Shown in pieces: positions 13,401-25,595 of a stretch of 64,000 bases of DNA. Under the pieces are notes generated by a model that made no database searches, was not told where the DNA came from, and saw only the letters and a program-made list of their open reading frames with translations. Positions within the stretch are counted from its first letter, which is position 1. Each line of letters opens with the position of its first letter. Origin of the DNA: Ectocarpus siliculosus (lineage: Eukaryota; Sar; Phaeophyceae; Ectocarpales; Ectocarpaceae); assembly GCA_000310025.1 (NCBI GenBank), contig FN648654.1:26827-90826 (forward strand). The letters are read 5' to 3'. A program made the position numbers and the translations under genes.

Positions 13401-16400
13401 CCTCCCGCGTGCCACGTGATGCTACCCGTTCGTGTCTCCCGTGTTGGCAGGCAGAAGGCTCTGGCGGTGGAGAAGTACCGGAGCACCAATCCCACGGCCA
13501 ACGCCGTCGTGTACACGTACATGACTAACTGCTGCTGTCGGCAGGGCATGTGGGAGGTTGCGTATGACGGTGGGCTATCATGTTTGGCACCACGTTTTTT
13601 GCGAACAACCCGAAACGCGCATGCGGCCTACAACCAATAATACTCCGTGGTTGATGTAGCCGGCGTTGGTAGGGGGGATACGCGCCCTTTTTGTTCTACG
13701 CGCCTCCCACGAAGGACTCCATCGTCTTTATTTTTCGTTTGACACCAGTGGTGCGATTCCAATCCAGGGCGATCCTCTCTTGGCGGCACTGCTGCATTTT
13801 TGCGAACGCCCATGATTGCGGAAGTAAGAAAGAAGCAGACTTTTTTTGGAGGGGGGTTTACGCGCGGACGCGCACATCGCACTTTGGGCGAGGCGTCTCT
13901 CTGCCAACATTCTGAATGCCCCCTGGCCTGCACGCGTTCTTCGCCGGTCGTGTCGCGATGACAGCTCTCACTTACGCCGGCTTGATGACGGCGGGACCAT
14001 TTTTCGTCTCCCGCAAGGACCTCGGCTTCGGCAGCCCCTCCCTCGTGCTGGACATGGACAAGATGGGGTGCTACGTGGCGGAGAAGGTTGGATTCAACAA
14101 TCTAGAAAAATAAATGTTGTCTGGGTTTAAGAGAAGCTTTGTGGAGGTAGACTGCTTGATATGGACAGTGCTTTGTTTTTGTGGTCGGAGTCGGATGAAG
14201 CGTCTGCGCTTCGTTCTGTTACGCGTGGTCGGTCGCGCGCACTGCTGTACCTTGGGGGTTGGCTGTTTTGTCACTACACTGCTGTTTAGGCGGAAAGAGG
14301 TGATCTGGGTTTTTGAGTGGAGCTTTTCACATACCGATATATATTTTCCGTTTCTCTGATCCCCCCTTCATCACGCCTGCGTACGGTGTGTGAAGTCCCC
14401 TACTTTTTGTGTTACCTGCGCAGTACTTGTTTCTTTCGTTGATGCAAAGTACGTTAAGGGGTGCGTCAAGCGGGCGTGGTAAAGCTTGTCTGCGTTAGGA
14501 GGGATGTAGACAGGGGCCATGCCAATGGGTGGTACCCTTGCCGGACAGGGGCCGGGGGTGGTGACGGTTCCCGCCCTGCCCGTACCCCCGCTTCGCGTCT
14601 TGACGCCGCCCGTGCCTTCTGTTTCAGCATGGCCGATTGCAGAAGTTTCACGTGTTCCAGGCTCTCTTTTCTCAATCTCCACTTTTTTTGCATGCAAGAG
14701 GCGAGAGTCCTCTTCATGCATCGGGCCCGTCCGAAAAACACGTGAAAACAGGACACACGAGTGGGTTGTCTTGACGGCACCCACAAAGCTCTTTTTTTCC
14801 CCCCACTTGGTTTCACTCCTCTCTGCAAACGGCCAATATATCCCTTTTTATTATGCTGGTCTTTCCAAAATGACAACTACTCTCGCAGATCCTGGACATT
14901 GACCTCGATATCTGGAGGAGACGAGGCGGGGACGAAGCCGCGGGGGCGGGGACGGTGGGGAACAACAAGCCCGGGGTGGGCATCGAGGAGAGAAACTTCT
15001 CGCAGGACGAGCGAAGCGTCTCGCACTCGGCGGCTCTTCGAGTGCAGGTAATTTTGGCCCTGATCCTGATTGGACCTCGACCTCCTCGTTGTACGTAGAC
15101 GTTTGGTATTTTTGGTGCTTTCGAGGAAGCCTGTTCTGTCGAAACGAACAAGGGAGTTGCGGTATGTTTTTCGCCGTGCGGTATGTAGCTCGTACAAAAG
15201 TTCCAATCATGTTACGAGTCATACACATCCAGGTGACGGCTTGCGCGCCGTGACTCTCCCCAGGCCGCCATTTCCCGCTCAGTTGCCCCGCAGCACGGAG
15301 AGGGCCGCAAGCGGATTTTTTTTTTAATTTTCTAGAGGTAAAACACCCCCTTAGATAAAATTGGCGGTCAATACCGGCTCCGGGGGGTGGGCTGCACATT
15401 CTCACTCAAGCCAAAGTACTCTCTCGTTCGCAGTGCGGATCGTTTGATAATCTTGATTGTATCGGGTGAGGCCTCAAGCGGCGGCCGGTGGTCTGGCCGA
15501 ATTGTTTGTTGTCGTATTGCTGGCCATCGGCGCAGGGCCGCGTTCTTTAGAGGCTCGCCCACCCCCAGAGAACTTGGCGCCAAGAGAAATAAAGTTGCGC
15601 GCGAACTACCCTGATAGGGCGGAGACGCTGGGATGCGTTCTCATCAAGAATATGTTCCATTTTCCTGGAAGATGACGTTGCTTAGGCTCCTCGTCGCTGC
15701 GGGTGCTGACTGGCTTGTTTCGTCGACACACGGTCCAACCCGTCGTCCCGCAGCCGTACTTTTGCGAAAACATACCGGTTGGTCTGTGGCCAATTGTCTA
15801 ACAACTAAGGCATGCAAAATATGAGTACGCCCCCCCTACCCCCTCCCCCGGCCAACCCAATTCGCCGAGTGAAGGACATGACACTCGCCGCAGGGCGGGC
15901 GGCTCTTCGAAAGCTTCGAGCCGAGCTGCGGCATTCCGGCGACGGGGAAGGGTCGGGTAGCGTGGTGATACTGGCCTCGGCGACAACGAATGCGCAGCAC
16001 CTAGGGGAGCTCCTGCTGCCCGTGAGGGTGAGCGTTCCCCTAGAGGCATCTCTTTGTGGGTATCTGTGCAAACGTTTGGTGTTTCGAGAACAGGATAAGC
16101 TTTGATGCCGGAGTTCCAAACGGGTTGATGTAACAAGCGTCCCGATTTTGATGAGCCAAATATTGACGCCATCATCCCTAACGTCATCAACACCACCTGT
16201 ACGCAGGGGTGAACATTATGTTATGGTTGTGGTCAAGTACACATATGGTAAGTACCCCACGAAGACCTTGGATGGTCGAGGCCATAGCTTGGAACCCAGG
16301 CGCGCCACCGTTTCAGAAGGCTCTCGTCGGTGAAGCTATATGCCAAGTTCGGATCCACCGTTGGCGAGGGAAAGGGGATGAGGCTGAAAGCATCTCGTTG

Positions 16401-16961
16401 TACAAGTGGTGATATGCGCTTAGGAAGTAATCTGTGAGAGTTCAGTTGGCCACTTCTGGTCCTTGTCAGCGAAGAGAAGCGAAAAAAGTGAATTACCACA
16501 CAAGACACACACGGGCCCACATCATGGCCTCTAGAAGCGTTCTCCCTTCTTTTCCGCACTGAGACTGGCGTCTTTTTATTGGTCAGCCAATTTTCGCGGT
16601 CGATACGAGCAGTGAAACACACACACGCAATTTGCCCTGCTTCTCCCTCCACCTTCGCAGGCAATGACACGCCTTGGACGCTAGGTGAAATGATCGAAAC
16701 ATCTAACGTGTGTCCTGCGCCCCCCCCCCCTTCGCTCAAAACCCTAGGCGATAGAAACCCTGCTTTCTCTAGATTTTTCGAGGCCCGTGAAGACAGACGT
16801 GGGACTGGGACAACAGTTGGCTGTTGGCGACGCCGCGGGGGCGGCGGTTGAAGGTCTTGGACTGCTGCCTGGGGGATCTTCGCCGATTGTCATCACCGGC
16901 GACGCTCTCGAGGACTGGCTGGTACAGCCCGATGACGTCAAAGGACAGGATGATTCCTAAT
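10493..16961 (+). CDS. multi-exon protein of unknown function
   Basis: Exons inferred on the plus strand: 10493-10667 (ends GAG|gtgatt), 12366-12553 (acceptor caag|GCC, ends AG|gtgcgc), 13451 to about 13560 (acceptor cag|G, phase matches), a coding segment at about 13916-14090, 14889-15047 (cag|ATC to CAG|gtaatt, 53 codons), about 15884-16027 (ends AGG|gtgagc) and a terminal exon at about 16776-16961 with stop TAA at 16959-16961. Codon third positions are C/G-rich. The product is soluble and alpha/beta-like, with short hydrophobic strands (SVVILASATTN, SSPIVITGDALEDWL) and no membrane span or motif that I can name. The gene carries LINE sequence in its first visible intron and another LINE 3' end just before the 15884 exon. 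Whether all exons belong to one gene is not certain; an in-frame TGA just before the ATG at 13916 leaves room for a second start. Confidence 0.5.
10961..12352 (+). mobile_element. 5'-truncated non-LTR retrotransposon (LINE) remnant
   Basis: The reading frame from 10961 contains the reverse-transcriptase catalytic motif as LFADDF (10991-11008), then RT thumb-like sequence to 11698. The frame then shifts by one base in a G-run near 11675-11680 and continues to a stop at 12332. The second frame holds a Cys/His cluster C-x-C-x3-C-x4-H-x4-C at 11974-12023, as in C-terminal zinc-binding motifs of many LINE ORF2 proteins. The fingers and palm upstream of FADD and the endonuclease are absent, so the copy is truncated and dead. 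It lies in sense orientation within the intron between the 10493 and 12366 exons. Its C/T-rich tail (12340-12362) directly abuts the 3' splice site of the next exon. Confidence 0.9.
12664..12780 (+). repeat. dispersed repeat, copy 2
   Basis: Shares with 4608-4725 the blocks TTGTGACCAC, AGTTGAACC, AGAAGGTAC, a GAG-rich spacer and a final run with ACAACAA. This copy sits in the intron after the 12366-12553 exon. Confidence 0.65.
15770..15848 (+). mobile_element. LINE 3'-end fragment
   Basis: CTAAGGCATGCAAAATATGA and the following GAGTACGCCCCCC closely match the LINE terminus at 12296-12352. The encoded ends agree too: VANCLTTKACKI-stop here against VVNGLTAKACKA-stop there. Sequence upstream shows little further similarity, so only the last part of an element was inserted, as is common for 5'-truncated LINEs. 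The C/T-rich tail again leads straight into the 3' splice region of an exon (about 15884). Confidence 0.75.
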
Positions 16962-17531
16962 AGACCATTTGTTGATCACACTGGTGTTGTGTTTCGGGAG
17001 AGGTAGGCGATAACTGCCAAACAGTTTCTGGCGCTTCCTCTATCATCGGTGAAAGCCAGATCATGTTTGTTTTGTTTGTTTTGGAGGGGGGGGGGTAAGT
17101 AGAAGCGAAGGCGATCTGGTGTACTGTTTTCTTTGAACAAGGATGTTTGCTTTGAAACAAAGGGAAGATTGGTGTTTACGGTTAGGCTGGCTCCAAGACT
17201 TGGAGATGCGGATCGTGGCTGATGAAACAAATTATGTCCACCTCCGACATCTGCGAGGCATTGCTTCCGTCAGGACTACGTCATCAGACGTTACCTGCAG
17301 GGCTAATAGTGTGGAAACCGTGACGTGCCTGTGCGCACAGCAGGATCGTTTTCTGTCCACCCTGCTAAAGCAGTGCAGCGTTCCAGGACACTAATGTTTT
17401 CTCGCGTTTGGAAAAAGCGGCGGCTGTCAGCAGATTCCCCGCCACCCCCATCTTTTGGATCATGCCCGAGGCCTAGGTGTTGATGCTTGCGCTTCGCTCA
17501 AAAATCTTTAAGAAACCAGCCAAGACGGTAG
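16962..17531. other. intergenic, convergent gene ends
   Basis: Lies between the stop codon of the plus-strand gene (16961) and the stop of the minus-strand SpoU gene (17532). It holds a TTTG-rich and G-rich tract at about 17062-17096. No gene is supported. Confidence 0.5.
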
Positions 17532-20500
17532 TCAGTCCCCGCTCCCCGCAAGTCGACCCGCCACCGACCACTGCCTGAGCACCTCGTACAAAACCACCGT
17601 GCCCGCAGAGGCCACGTTGAGGGAATTCTTGAGCCCGAACACTGGCACCTGCGAGACGCCGGCATTTGCGGAACAAGGCACGAAACGAGACGAAAAACAA
17701 AACGACGCGATGAATCTTGAGAGGTCCTGCCATGTCGAATTTCATGTACGCTGTCTCTCGAGAGCAGCAAATAGCCCTTCGTGAGATACGACACTACACG
17801 CCGGGGATTTAGTATGAGCTTTGGAAGAATTTGCAACTCCATGTGGTACTCAGATGCCACCCAATCGTTTGGGTATTAGAACTTTCGCCCCTCTTGGGGG
17901 CCCTGAACAAAATACCAACCATGATCACCCCGAATGTGTCGAGGGGGTGCCGCATCCTAGCTCACCTCTGGCATGTACAACTATCCAGGCCTCACAACGG
18001 TGGTGTCTGGGTGGACCAGTTGAAAAACCTTCTCGTTTTCGGGGCGAACACTGGTAGGTCTCTGGCCACAAAAATCGCACCCAACACCTCTTGCGCGCAA
18101 GAACGCCAAACATTTCCCACTCACTCCCCCGCTAGGCACTCACCTCCACCACAAGGTCGCACAGACCAAGCACCCTCTCGTCTACGCCCGTCACCTCGTT
18201 GCCCAAGACAAGAGCCACAACCCCCCCCTCCTCCAACTCCAAGCCGCCTCTCGAACCCCCGTCTAATCGTTCCACCGCGCGTCCATCTGTCTTAGGGGCC
18301 CGCGCTTCATTTTCGCTGTCCTCAGCGGCGAAACTACCCCGCACAACGTCCCCGCCGCCGGCCGTTCCCGCATCTACAGCCGAGGCGTTTTTCGGCCGGG
18401 CTTTGCCCTCGAGAGCGGGGGGCAGCGGGAATCGCACGTCGAAGAGCGAGGAGGCGTTGTCGGTGGTCTCGAGGGCGCAGACGAAGGCTCCCGCCGCCTT
18501 GAGGGACCGGACAGCCTCGGAGGGGTCTTCGAAGTGGCGGTGGGCGACCGCGTCCACGCTCCCGAAGCCCGTCTTTCGCACCTGCGATATATATCATCCT
18601 CAAAAACTGAAAATTAAAGAGTACCCAACAGCAAAACACTGCGCATCATCTACTGCAGCAGTGTCGTGTTTGAGCGCACCCATATTTATGAGTTTTCTTT
18701 TACAATTGTCAACCCCCCCGTTGATTCTGGACGTCGGTCTTGTACACCTTTCGGTACAACTGGACGAACCAGCCGGCGTCACACACAAGAACTTGCTACA
18801 ATATACACAGGATTCTTTCGTCGGCGGTGGTGTTTTGATCCACCTCACGTTGGCTGTCTTAGAGTTCCTGCCCACCGTCACACACGTTTTGGAGGCCCGC
18901 ATATATAAAGATCTTGAAAAACTACATCACGAAACTCACTGAAAACATATGCGTGTGTGCGGGGGCGACACCTTTACTTGAACGACCAAAATACCCAGCT
19001 CATTACTCGTGATCCGTAGAGTGCTGGGATAGCCAAGTTTCCGTGCAACGCATGCCGAAGACAAACCCTGCCAGTGTTGATGACAGCCTGCGGAGCAATA
19101 GAGTGAGCCGACAGTCCATCCAGCCCACCTTTTCTTCCCCGTGCCCCCCCGGATGCGGCGTGAATCCGCACGTGATCACCTCCGCCACTCTCGCGGTATC
19201 CGCCGACCTGCTCGAGAGTTCACCAAACGCAGGACAGCCAAGGGCAAACCGGGGGGGGGACATATAGTTGTGTCATGGCTGGAGCCACCGCACTAGTAGA
19301 GTGTTTTTCGCAAAGGGCAACCGAGCCTTCTTGTCTCTCATCGAGCTGTGTTTGTCGCGGACAATACTCTCGCTGCGCGGTGCGCCCCTTGAAGACACTA
19401 CTTGTGTTTGCTTGTTTGCCGTCTCGGGGGTAGCATGTGCTGGGATTGCGACGACGGGCCTAGGTCGCTGGCGAAGGGCTATAGCACAATATGACAACAC
19501 CCCGACCCCACCGCCACCACCATGAGTAACAGGAGAGAACCTCAACAGCAATGCAAGGAAAAGAACACCAGCAACACCAGCAACACCAGCAACACCAACA
19601 ACAGCACACGGCCTTTCGACACAAAATGTGGCTTGTGGGCACATGGACGCACAGGGCGTCCTCGGCCTCACCTGAAAATCGACCCCACGTTATACGCCGA
19701 CCTAGAACGGCAAGCGTTCAGAAGCAGCGGGGGCAGGTGCGCGCGCGTAGATCGGCAAGGGCGCAGAGCGGCACGGCCAAGGAAAGAGAAGCGGGACGAC
19801 GCGTGAATGGTCAAGGGGGCCAGCGTGCCTTCGACTACCGCTTTGCCTCTGCTCTGTCTGGTTCTCTGAGCGGCGAAAGGCAAGGGGAAAGACGTTCATT
19901 TTATTCCCCCTGAGTGCTCTCTGCTCTGCTTGGTTGACCCTCGCCGTAAGGGTGACTTCTCTCGCTCTTCTCAGCCCATGTTACGGCAAACAGCGCGCGG
20001 TTAACCTGCGAACGTCGGGAACGTTAGCGTTAGCCAAGCAACCAGAGGAAGAGCCACTTTCACCGCGCCTTGACCTTGCGCCTGGCGTGCAGCACTACTG
20101 CGGTAACACCAAATGTCGCACCTCATGTACGTTTTGGCGCGAAACGGCTTCCGAAACGTTTTCCTGCAAATAAGTTCGAAATCTGGCTTCATTTTTGCAA
20201 TTATTCGAAACATTTTCAAGTGGTGCTCATACATGGGCACCCCACACTACTCCGAATTTCGAACTTCGAAGAAATGGTTTTCAATCGGTGTGGCCCTTAT
20301 CAGACGGCGCTCAAAACCGCGCGCCTGACGCGAAAAAAGCTGCCGAGAGGTATCAACTCCACCAATCACAAATTTCTGCGGCATCATCCCACGCACCGTG
20401 AGCTAAAGGATAAGCCAGGTTGCGAGCGGGGAAACTTCAGAAACGACAGCGGTGTTTGCTTCTTCACCTAACGTTGTCGCAGACGAGGGCCACGGGGTGT

Positions 20501-22229
20501 GCCACGAGGCCTCGCCTCTCGGCCTCCGTCATGCTAGCGTCCTTGTTCCGAAGGTACTCGGCGCGGTCAGCACGATGTCGCCGGACCAGGAAGGCCACCT
20601 GGCTGGCCGTACGAAGAGCCGCCCTTGCCACTGGCTCTTGCATCACCTTGCATGGGGGATGGGCGGGCGGGCGGGCGGGCGGGCGGGCGGGCGGGGGGAT
20701 CATGCACTGTGCCTGCGGAGGCGTGCTTCCTCCTCCGGAAGGGATCCAGGGGCGGCGAGTTACATTCTAGAATATTTATGAGAAAAATCTTGGCAACAAG
20801 CATGGGTCGAAACAGCGGTGGAACGCACAAACATATGGCGACTACTTTTGGCGCAAGGAAGGACGAAACACATGGTATCTGCATGGTCCATGAACAAGAG
20901 GTGGTGATGCTGCGGTCTCGCTCTGCAGGTGCATGAAAAACTTGGCACATTGTCTACGCACAAAACTTGACGATCGTGCGGTTTCTTCGCGCTCGAGGGA
21001 TGAAAACAATGGTCTTGTGTTATTTCGCGTGGCAGGAAATGGGTTCGACGCCTACGATGCCGTCTCGCGTCCGTGTCGTCCCGTCTCCGCTTCACCTTCG
21101 CCAGCTGCTTAGGGCGGGGCCGCACGAACGTATTGTAAGACTTGAGAGCAGCCGTTCCGAAGAACTCGTCCGCCTCCGTCAACTCCCTAGGGTCAACCCC
21201 GACCGTCACAAGAGCCTGGTGCGCAAACCACGACACAGAAAGGGCGCGCGGAGGGTTTCAGGATGCAGAGTATACGAGACGTATTGTGTCACACCTCTGT
21301 TACGACTGCTCGACTGGTAGCCCGGGAGTTAAAAAGTAGCACGTTTTTCTCTTGGCGACGTTGGAGATTTATCGCCGTCGGAGTTAAAAAAACGCTGCTG
21401 GTCGACCATGAACACCTTCCATTCACGGAGAGAATGGCCATGAAGTGCCGCCTAAGCGAGAACTGCCCGCCGACGGAACGGTTGTCGGCCGCTGAGGGTG
21501 ACGTCTTCCTGGTACGCGGCGTCGTATGATGTGGTTCACCCACGGCCCGCATGCCATCAAACTCTTGTCTAGGCTTGCCGAGAGCAGCAGTGTCGGCAAA
21601 GCGCACCCCTCACCTCATCTAACGCTTCTTGCCGGGCAGCCGAAAACTCGTTCAACGGTCGGAGCTCGCCGACGACGTGTCCCCCCGAAGGCCCCATGCC
21701 ACGGTCTTGGCCCCGCTCCCCCCCCTCAACTCCTGCCGCTGATTGCCTTTCGCTATCACCCCCACCAGCACCATTTTCAATGCCTGGGGTAAGCCCCCCG
21801 TCTACCCTCGTTGCTTCGATGTCCCCGCTCGCGCTGACGCCATCACCGTGTTGGGGCGCACACCAAAGCACCAGGAAGTCGTACCTGGCTGATCCTCGCG
21901 GGACTTTGGCGAGCGCGTCATCGTCAGCGCTACCACCACAGCTGGTGTCTTCTTCCTGGGCAAGGGACATCCACAGCTCTTGCCCCTGCCCCCACACGGC
22001 GCTGCTGTCTCGTATCGTGAGCGCGACGGTCGTGGCGGGGGGGGCTGGGCTCACTGCTGTCGCCCCCACCGTTCCTGCCGCCTCCTGCACAGTTGTTGTT
22101 GGTGGTGGTATTGACGATACGGCTAGTGAGGCAGTGGTATTGAGGACGTGCAGGAGACCGACGCCCTCGCCTGCTGTGAAGCCTTCGAGGAGCGGCACGA
22201 GCCCGTTCGTCACCACCTTCGTCACGGCC
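17532..22229 (-). CDS. SpoU/TrmH-family RNA 2'-O-ribose methyltransferase
   Basis: Exons on the minus strand with agreeing phases: 22229-21614, 21215-21096 (40 codons), 20646-20468, a 30-base microexon 19701-19672, 19207-19129, 18581-18144 (146 codons) and 17648-17532 (stop TGA at 17534-17532). All visible borders are GT-AG. The SpoU trefoil-knot motifs appear in order: motif 1 DNVRSAYNVGSIFRSAD, ITCGFTPHP then KTGFGS, motif 2 ALVLGNEVTGVD, and motif 3 VFGLKNSLNVASA. These bind S-adenosylmethionine and carry the catalytic Arg of motif 1 (family knowledge). The wording (ITCGFTPHP, VKNSLNVASA type) resembles the plant and algal tRNA/rRNA methyltransferase group. The 5' exon encodes about 205 mostly low-complexity residues. 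An upstream open exon ending at 22926 (AG|gtgcgc) has the matching phase and could add an N-terminal extension. The exact RNA target cannot be read from sequence; tRNA or organellar rRNA is likely. Confidence 0.94.
19558..19610 (+). repeat. CAACAC-type short tandem repeat
   Basis: Repeated AACACCAGC/AACACC units within a SpoU-gene intron, just downstream (in transcription) of the 30-base microexon. Simple-sequence repeat; no coding meaning is inferred. Confidence 0.8.
20661..20698 (+). repeat. (GGGC)n microsatellite at a 3' splice site
   Basis: About nine GGGC units followed by a G-run. On the transcribed minus strand this is a C-rich tract ending about 15 bases before the acceptor of the SpoU exon 20646-20468, so it probably serves as, or next to, the polypyrimidine tract. 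Confidence 0.9.
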
Positions 22230-22925
22230 CTGCGTACAATTAAAGACACACGAGAGCATGACTGATGTAGCGGAAAAACGTTTGGGAATACCCACCGTCA
22301 GTCATACGTGGCAGGTGCAGCAGGATTGCTGCTGTAACGCAGAGTGCCAAATCCCCAACGGGGGTACTACGGGAGCAGTACGCTATGTTCGAAACAGGGC
22401 ATGAGGTCCTTGCATACATGATCGTCCTTGGGCTAGCCGTTGGATACCAAGCAACCAGTAGCCGGACAAACGCGCAGCAGGGCCTCTGGCAACTCTGTCG
22501 GAAGCAGGGTTAACCCCCTTGGTACTGCCGTGTCGTTATTGCTGCATGTGCATGGGGTCTTGTGTGCCTCTTCTTCCCGCGGCGTCAGCAAGACGAATCG
22601 CCCACGCCCCCGTTGCAGGTCCCCCCTACCCACACTCGCGCACGCCTGCTGCAAAACCTTGAACAATGCATAGAGAAAAAACTAAACGGGCCTAGGACAA
22701 GCTAAGAGAAAGCTGGCGCGTTGTGTATGGTCAAGCGACCAGCTCCGGCCCAGGTCCACACAGAAAAATCTCCCCCCGTAGTGAACGCGGGCAGGGTCAA
22801 GCAGCCAGTACAGATCTCGAGTGTGAGGTAATGTCAAGCGAAGTCGACTCGTGTATTATCACCCACGGGGGCTCGGTGGCCCAAAGGTCGGTAGGGTAGA
22901 TATGGGTTATCGACTCATCGCGCAC

Positions 22926-23260
22926 CTGCATCTGTCATCCGGTCCTCGCGGCGGCGGCAGGGTAACGGAGAACCGCGCCTGGTGCCACGGTACCAAAGAA
23001 GGGGACGGCGGGGACGCCGCGGTTGTCGCTGCCGCCGGAGAAAATTCGCTGTGAGGTGACTGCGTGTCCGACGCGGCGGAACCAAGGAGACTTCTTCCTG
23101 GGGTCGCAGGGGCGGGTGGCCTGGAGAGCTTGTCCACGGAACATGGTTGGCGGCGGCTCGAGCTGGTGTCGAAGTTGTGGTTGCGTCGCGAAGAATGATG
23201 GGTTGTGTGCGGTCCCAGCCAGGCGATCGACTGCTCGTTTCGCGGCCGATAGAAAAACCA
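22926..23260 (-). other. candidate upstream exon of the SpoU gene
   Basis: An open frame rich in Ser, Pro and Arg ends AG|gtgcgc at 22926. Its phase joins the exon beginning at 22229 without a break. No ATG is in this frame, so a further first exon or a start outside it is needed. The Ser/Arg-rich, acid-poor composition would suit an organelle-targeting presequence, but this is only a possibility. Confidence 0.35.
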
Positions 23261-24403
23261 TGCCAAAAGACGGGCGGCAACCGGCCCGTGACGTTGTATT
23301 TAGTACATCGGTCATTGCTTCTGCCACTGACTATGTACAATGTGGAAGATTTCAAGGATGAAACTTGGCGCTGACACGTCGGAGGGGCGGGAGAAAGGTT
23401 TCACACTGATTGGGACGAGTACATCCGGGAACGCCACATGGGATGTACACATGTCCAGACAACAGTACAGCGATGCCTCTTGGAGCTACAGTACAAGTTA
23501 GGTTAGATATCGAAACAAAGGCCAGCAAAGACTACACAAGAAAGGCAATTTGTGGGCAAACGGAAAATAGTGGAATGGTTCCATACAAACGAGGCCTGGA
23601 AGCTTCGACGGGAAGGCTCTTGGTACAGCGGTAGCTACATGTTGCGGGGCCCGGTTGGCCCAGGGTCTGTTGTGTGTGTTTGCTGTCTATTCTACACCTC
23701 GGCCCCACAGGCACCGATGCACTCGATTCAACTTGCTTCAAGCTTCCAGACCACGTCGTTAGGCTCGTACAGCAGAAGCTTCAAAAATGTGTGCTAGACT
23801 CAACTGTTGTGTTGGCTAAATAGTACATCAATGGGATAGCAGTTTGTATTCTACGTACGTGCATGTACTGGCTGTAGTCTCTCTGCACAACAGTAGACCA
23901 CCGCACCAACTCGCTGTATGCGGCTGTCACATCTCTTGGTATGTTCTACGCAGCACAGCTGTGCATTGCCACACTCTGAACTAGAGCGCACCTGCGATGG
24001 CGGTGCCACCAGTACCCACGACGTTGTCAAGACAGTCGCCCACCTTACGCAGCCAGCAGCCGACCCCATAGCTACATGCCAGTGCTCCCAAGGCCGATGC
24101 GTTCGGCAGACGAAAGGACTGTCACGATGCGGCCCAACCCAAATGCGGCGTTATTTGCTTTACGCTCTCCAGCTCTCCAGCTGTAGCCGCACATGTTGCA
24201 GCATCTATGAGCGAGTTGGAGCTGCCGTCATCTGGCTAGACCTCTGTCCGTCCACAGGCTCTTCACCTGATTCGCTGCGGATACGTCCCAAGGAGGGGGG
24301 CAGTGCGTGTACTGACGAGGGACTTCCGTGACATACTCATGAGAGACGACACATGTTTTGGTATGATTTAAATAGCAAACTCCGGTCTAGCTGTCATCTA
24401 TCA
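23261..24403. other. no supported gene
   Basis: No exon, motif or repeat of note was seen. The start of the SpoU gene may lie in the left part. Confidence 0.4.
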
Positions 24404-24475
24404 GCCCACATGGTCTAGTGGTATGATTCGACATTCGGGTTGTCGAGGTCCGGAGTTCGAATCTCCGTGTGGGCC
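24404..24475 (+). tRNA. tRNA-Pro(CGG)
   Basis: A complete 72-base cloverleaf. The acceptor stem GCCCACA (24404-24410) pairs with TGTGGGC (24468-24474), with C at 24475 as discriminator. The D arm is GTCT-AGTGGTATG-ATTC, as in eukaryotic tRNA-Pro. The anticodon stem CGACA/TGTCG encloses the loop TTCGGGT, placing CGG at 24436-24438. The T stem CGGAG/CTCCG encloses TTCGAAT. It reads the proline codon CCG. No intron and no encoded CCA are present, as expected for a nuclear gene. The internal A box (TGGTCTAGTGG) and B box (GAGTTCGAATC) for RNA polymerase III are both present. Confidence 0.97.
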
Positions 24476-24480
24476 GATTC

Positions 24481-24486
24481 TTTTTT
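24481..24486 (+). terminator. RNA polymerase III terminator
   Basis: A run of six T begins six bases after the end of the tRNA-Pro gene, the usual pol III stop signal. Confidence 0.85.
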
Positions 24487-25595
24487 CTTTGCCAGATGAT
24501 ACGAATTTTTGTCTGTGCAGGAAAACGTTTGTGAATGAAGACAACATTATCTATATCTATCATACATACGCATTTTCCATGTACAGAAGTACCAAGCAAG
24601 GCACGTCCAACCACGTATCGCGTTTTTTTTTGTGTACACGGCCACGGCGGCACACTTTTTTATTTCTCTCGTTGTGAAAGAAAGAACAAACTAAAGAACG
24701 ACTCGGAGTCAAGTCCCACCACTCGCGATTGATAGCGAAGAAACTACAGTTCCAGACAACAGAAAGAGAGATGTTCTCCAGCAAGATTGGGAGCACGGCG
24801 GTGGAGTTCTAATGCAGCATCGACGAAAGCCGTTGAAATCCGCCTTACAACTCACGTTTCGAAGTGTCAACACCTTCTTCCTATTCTCATGCATACCGCT
24901 ACCTAAACCTGTAGAGGTAATTGTTTGGCATGTTTCCGAACACTTGTTGACTTCAAAACGCTGCATCGAACTAGGCCACCCTACAAACTTGTTAACTCAT
25001 GTTTCTGGGTCTGTCTGCCTTTTTCGCTAACATGCGAAGGGCGTTCGAACGCGGATGGATGTCGTGTATCATTCTGCATTGTCACAAAAAAGACTGACTG
25101 CATGTATCCCTATTTTTCGGGAACAAACCGACGACGATTGCGGTCGACACAAGTTCCTTAAACCCCCGACAGCGGTGTACTATCCCCCCCCCAGTAGCAA
25201 TCATATCACTTTTTTTCCCCTCCGCCCTTTGCCCTTCTCCCCTTGCTCAAGGACGCCGTTGTTTCCTGCATCGTTTCTTTGCTCGATACCTTTTATCGTC
25301 CGGACTATTCCCGCTGCTGCTGATCGCCATGGCGACTGCCAGAGCCGCTGCTGATGACGAAAACCTAGCCGACGATGTGGGAAGACCAACGCTTTTAACT
25401 ACCTACAGTATCGAATATGTGTGTGTGCTGTCAAGACGCAACAAAAAAACATGCGGACTGTGTTGTATAAGATCTCGTGTACTTCGAGGAAAACCCTATG
25501 GTACGAACGGTCGCGATCCTATAATCTATTGTCACTTGCCGATGAAGCATGGTTACATTGTGCGACATTTTAGCGTTTCCGTCATTGCTGTCTAT
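24487..25595. other. no supported gene
   Basis: Downstream of the tRNA and of the C2-coding exons. Short A/T-rich stretches and a C-run at about 25184-25192; no gene, RNA or element was recognised. Confidence 0.4.
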
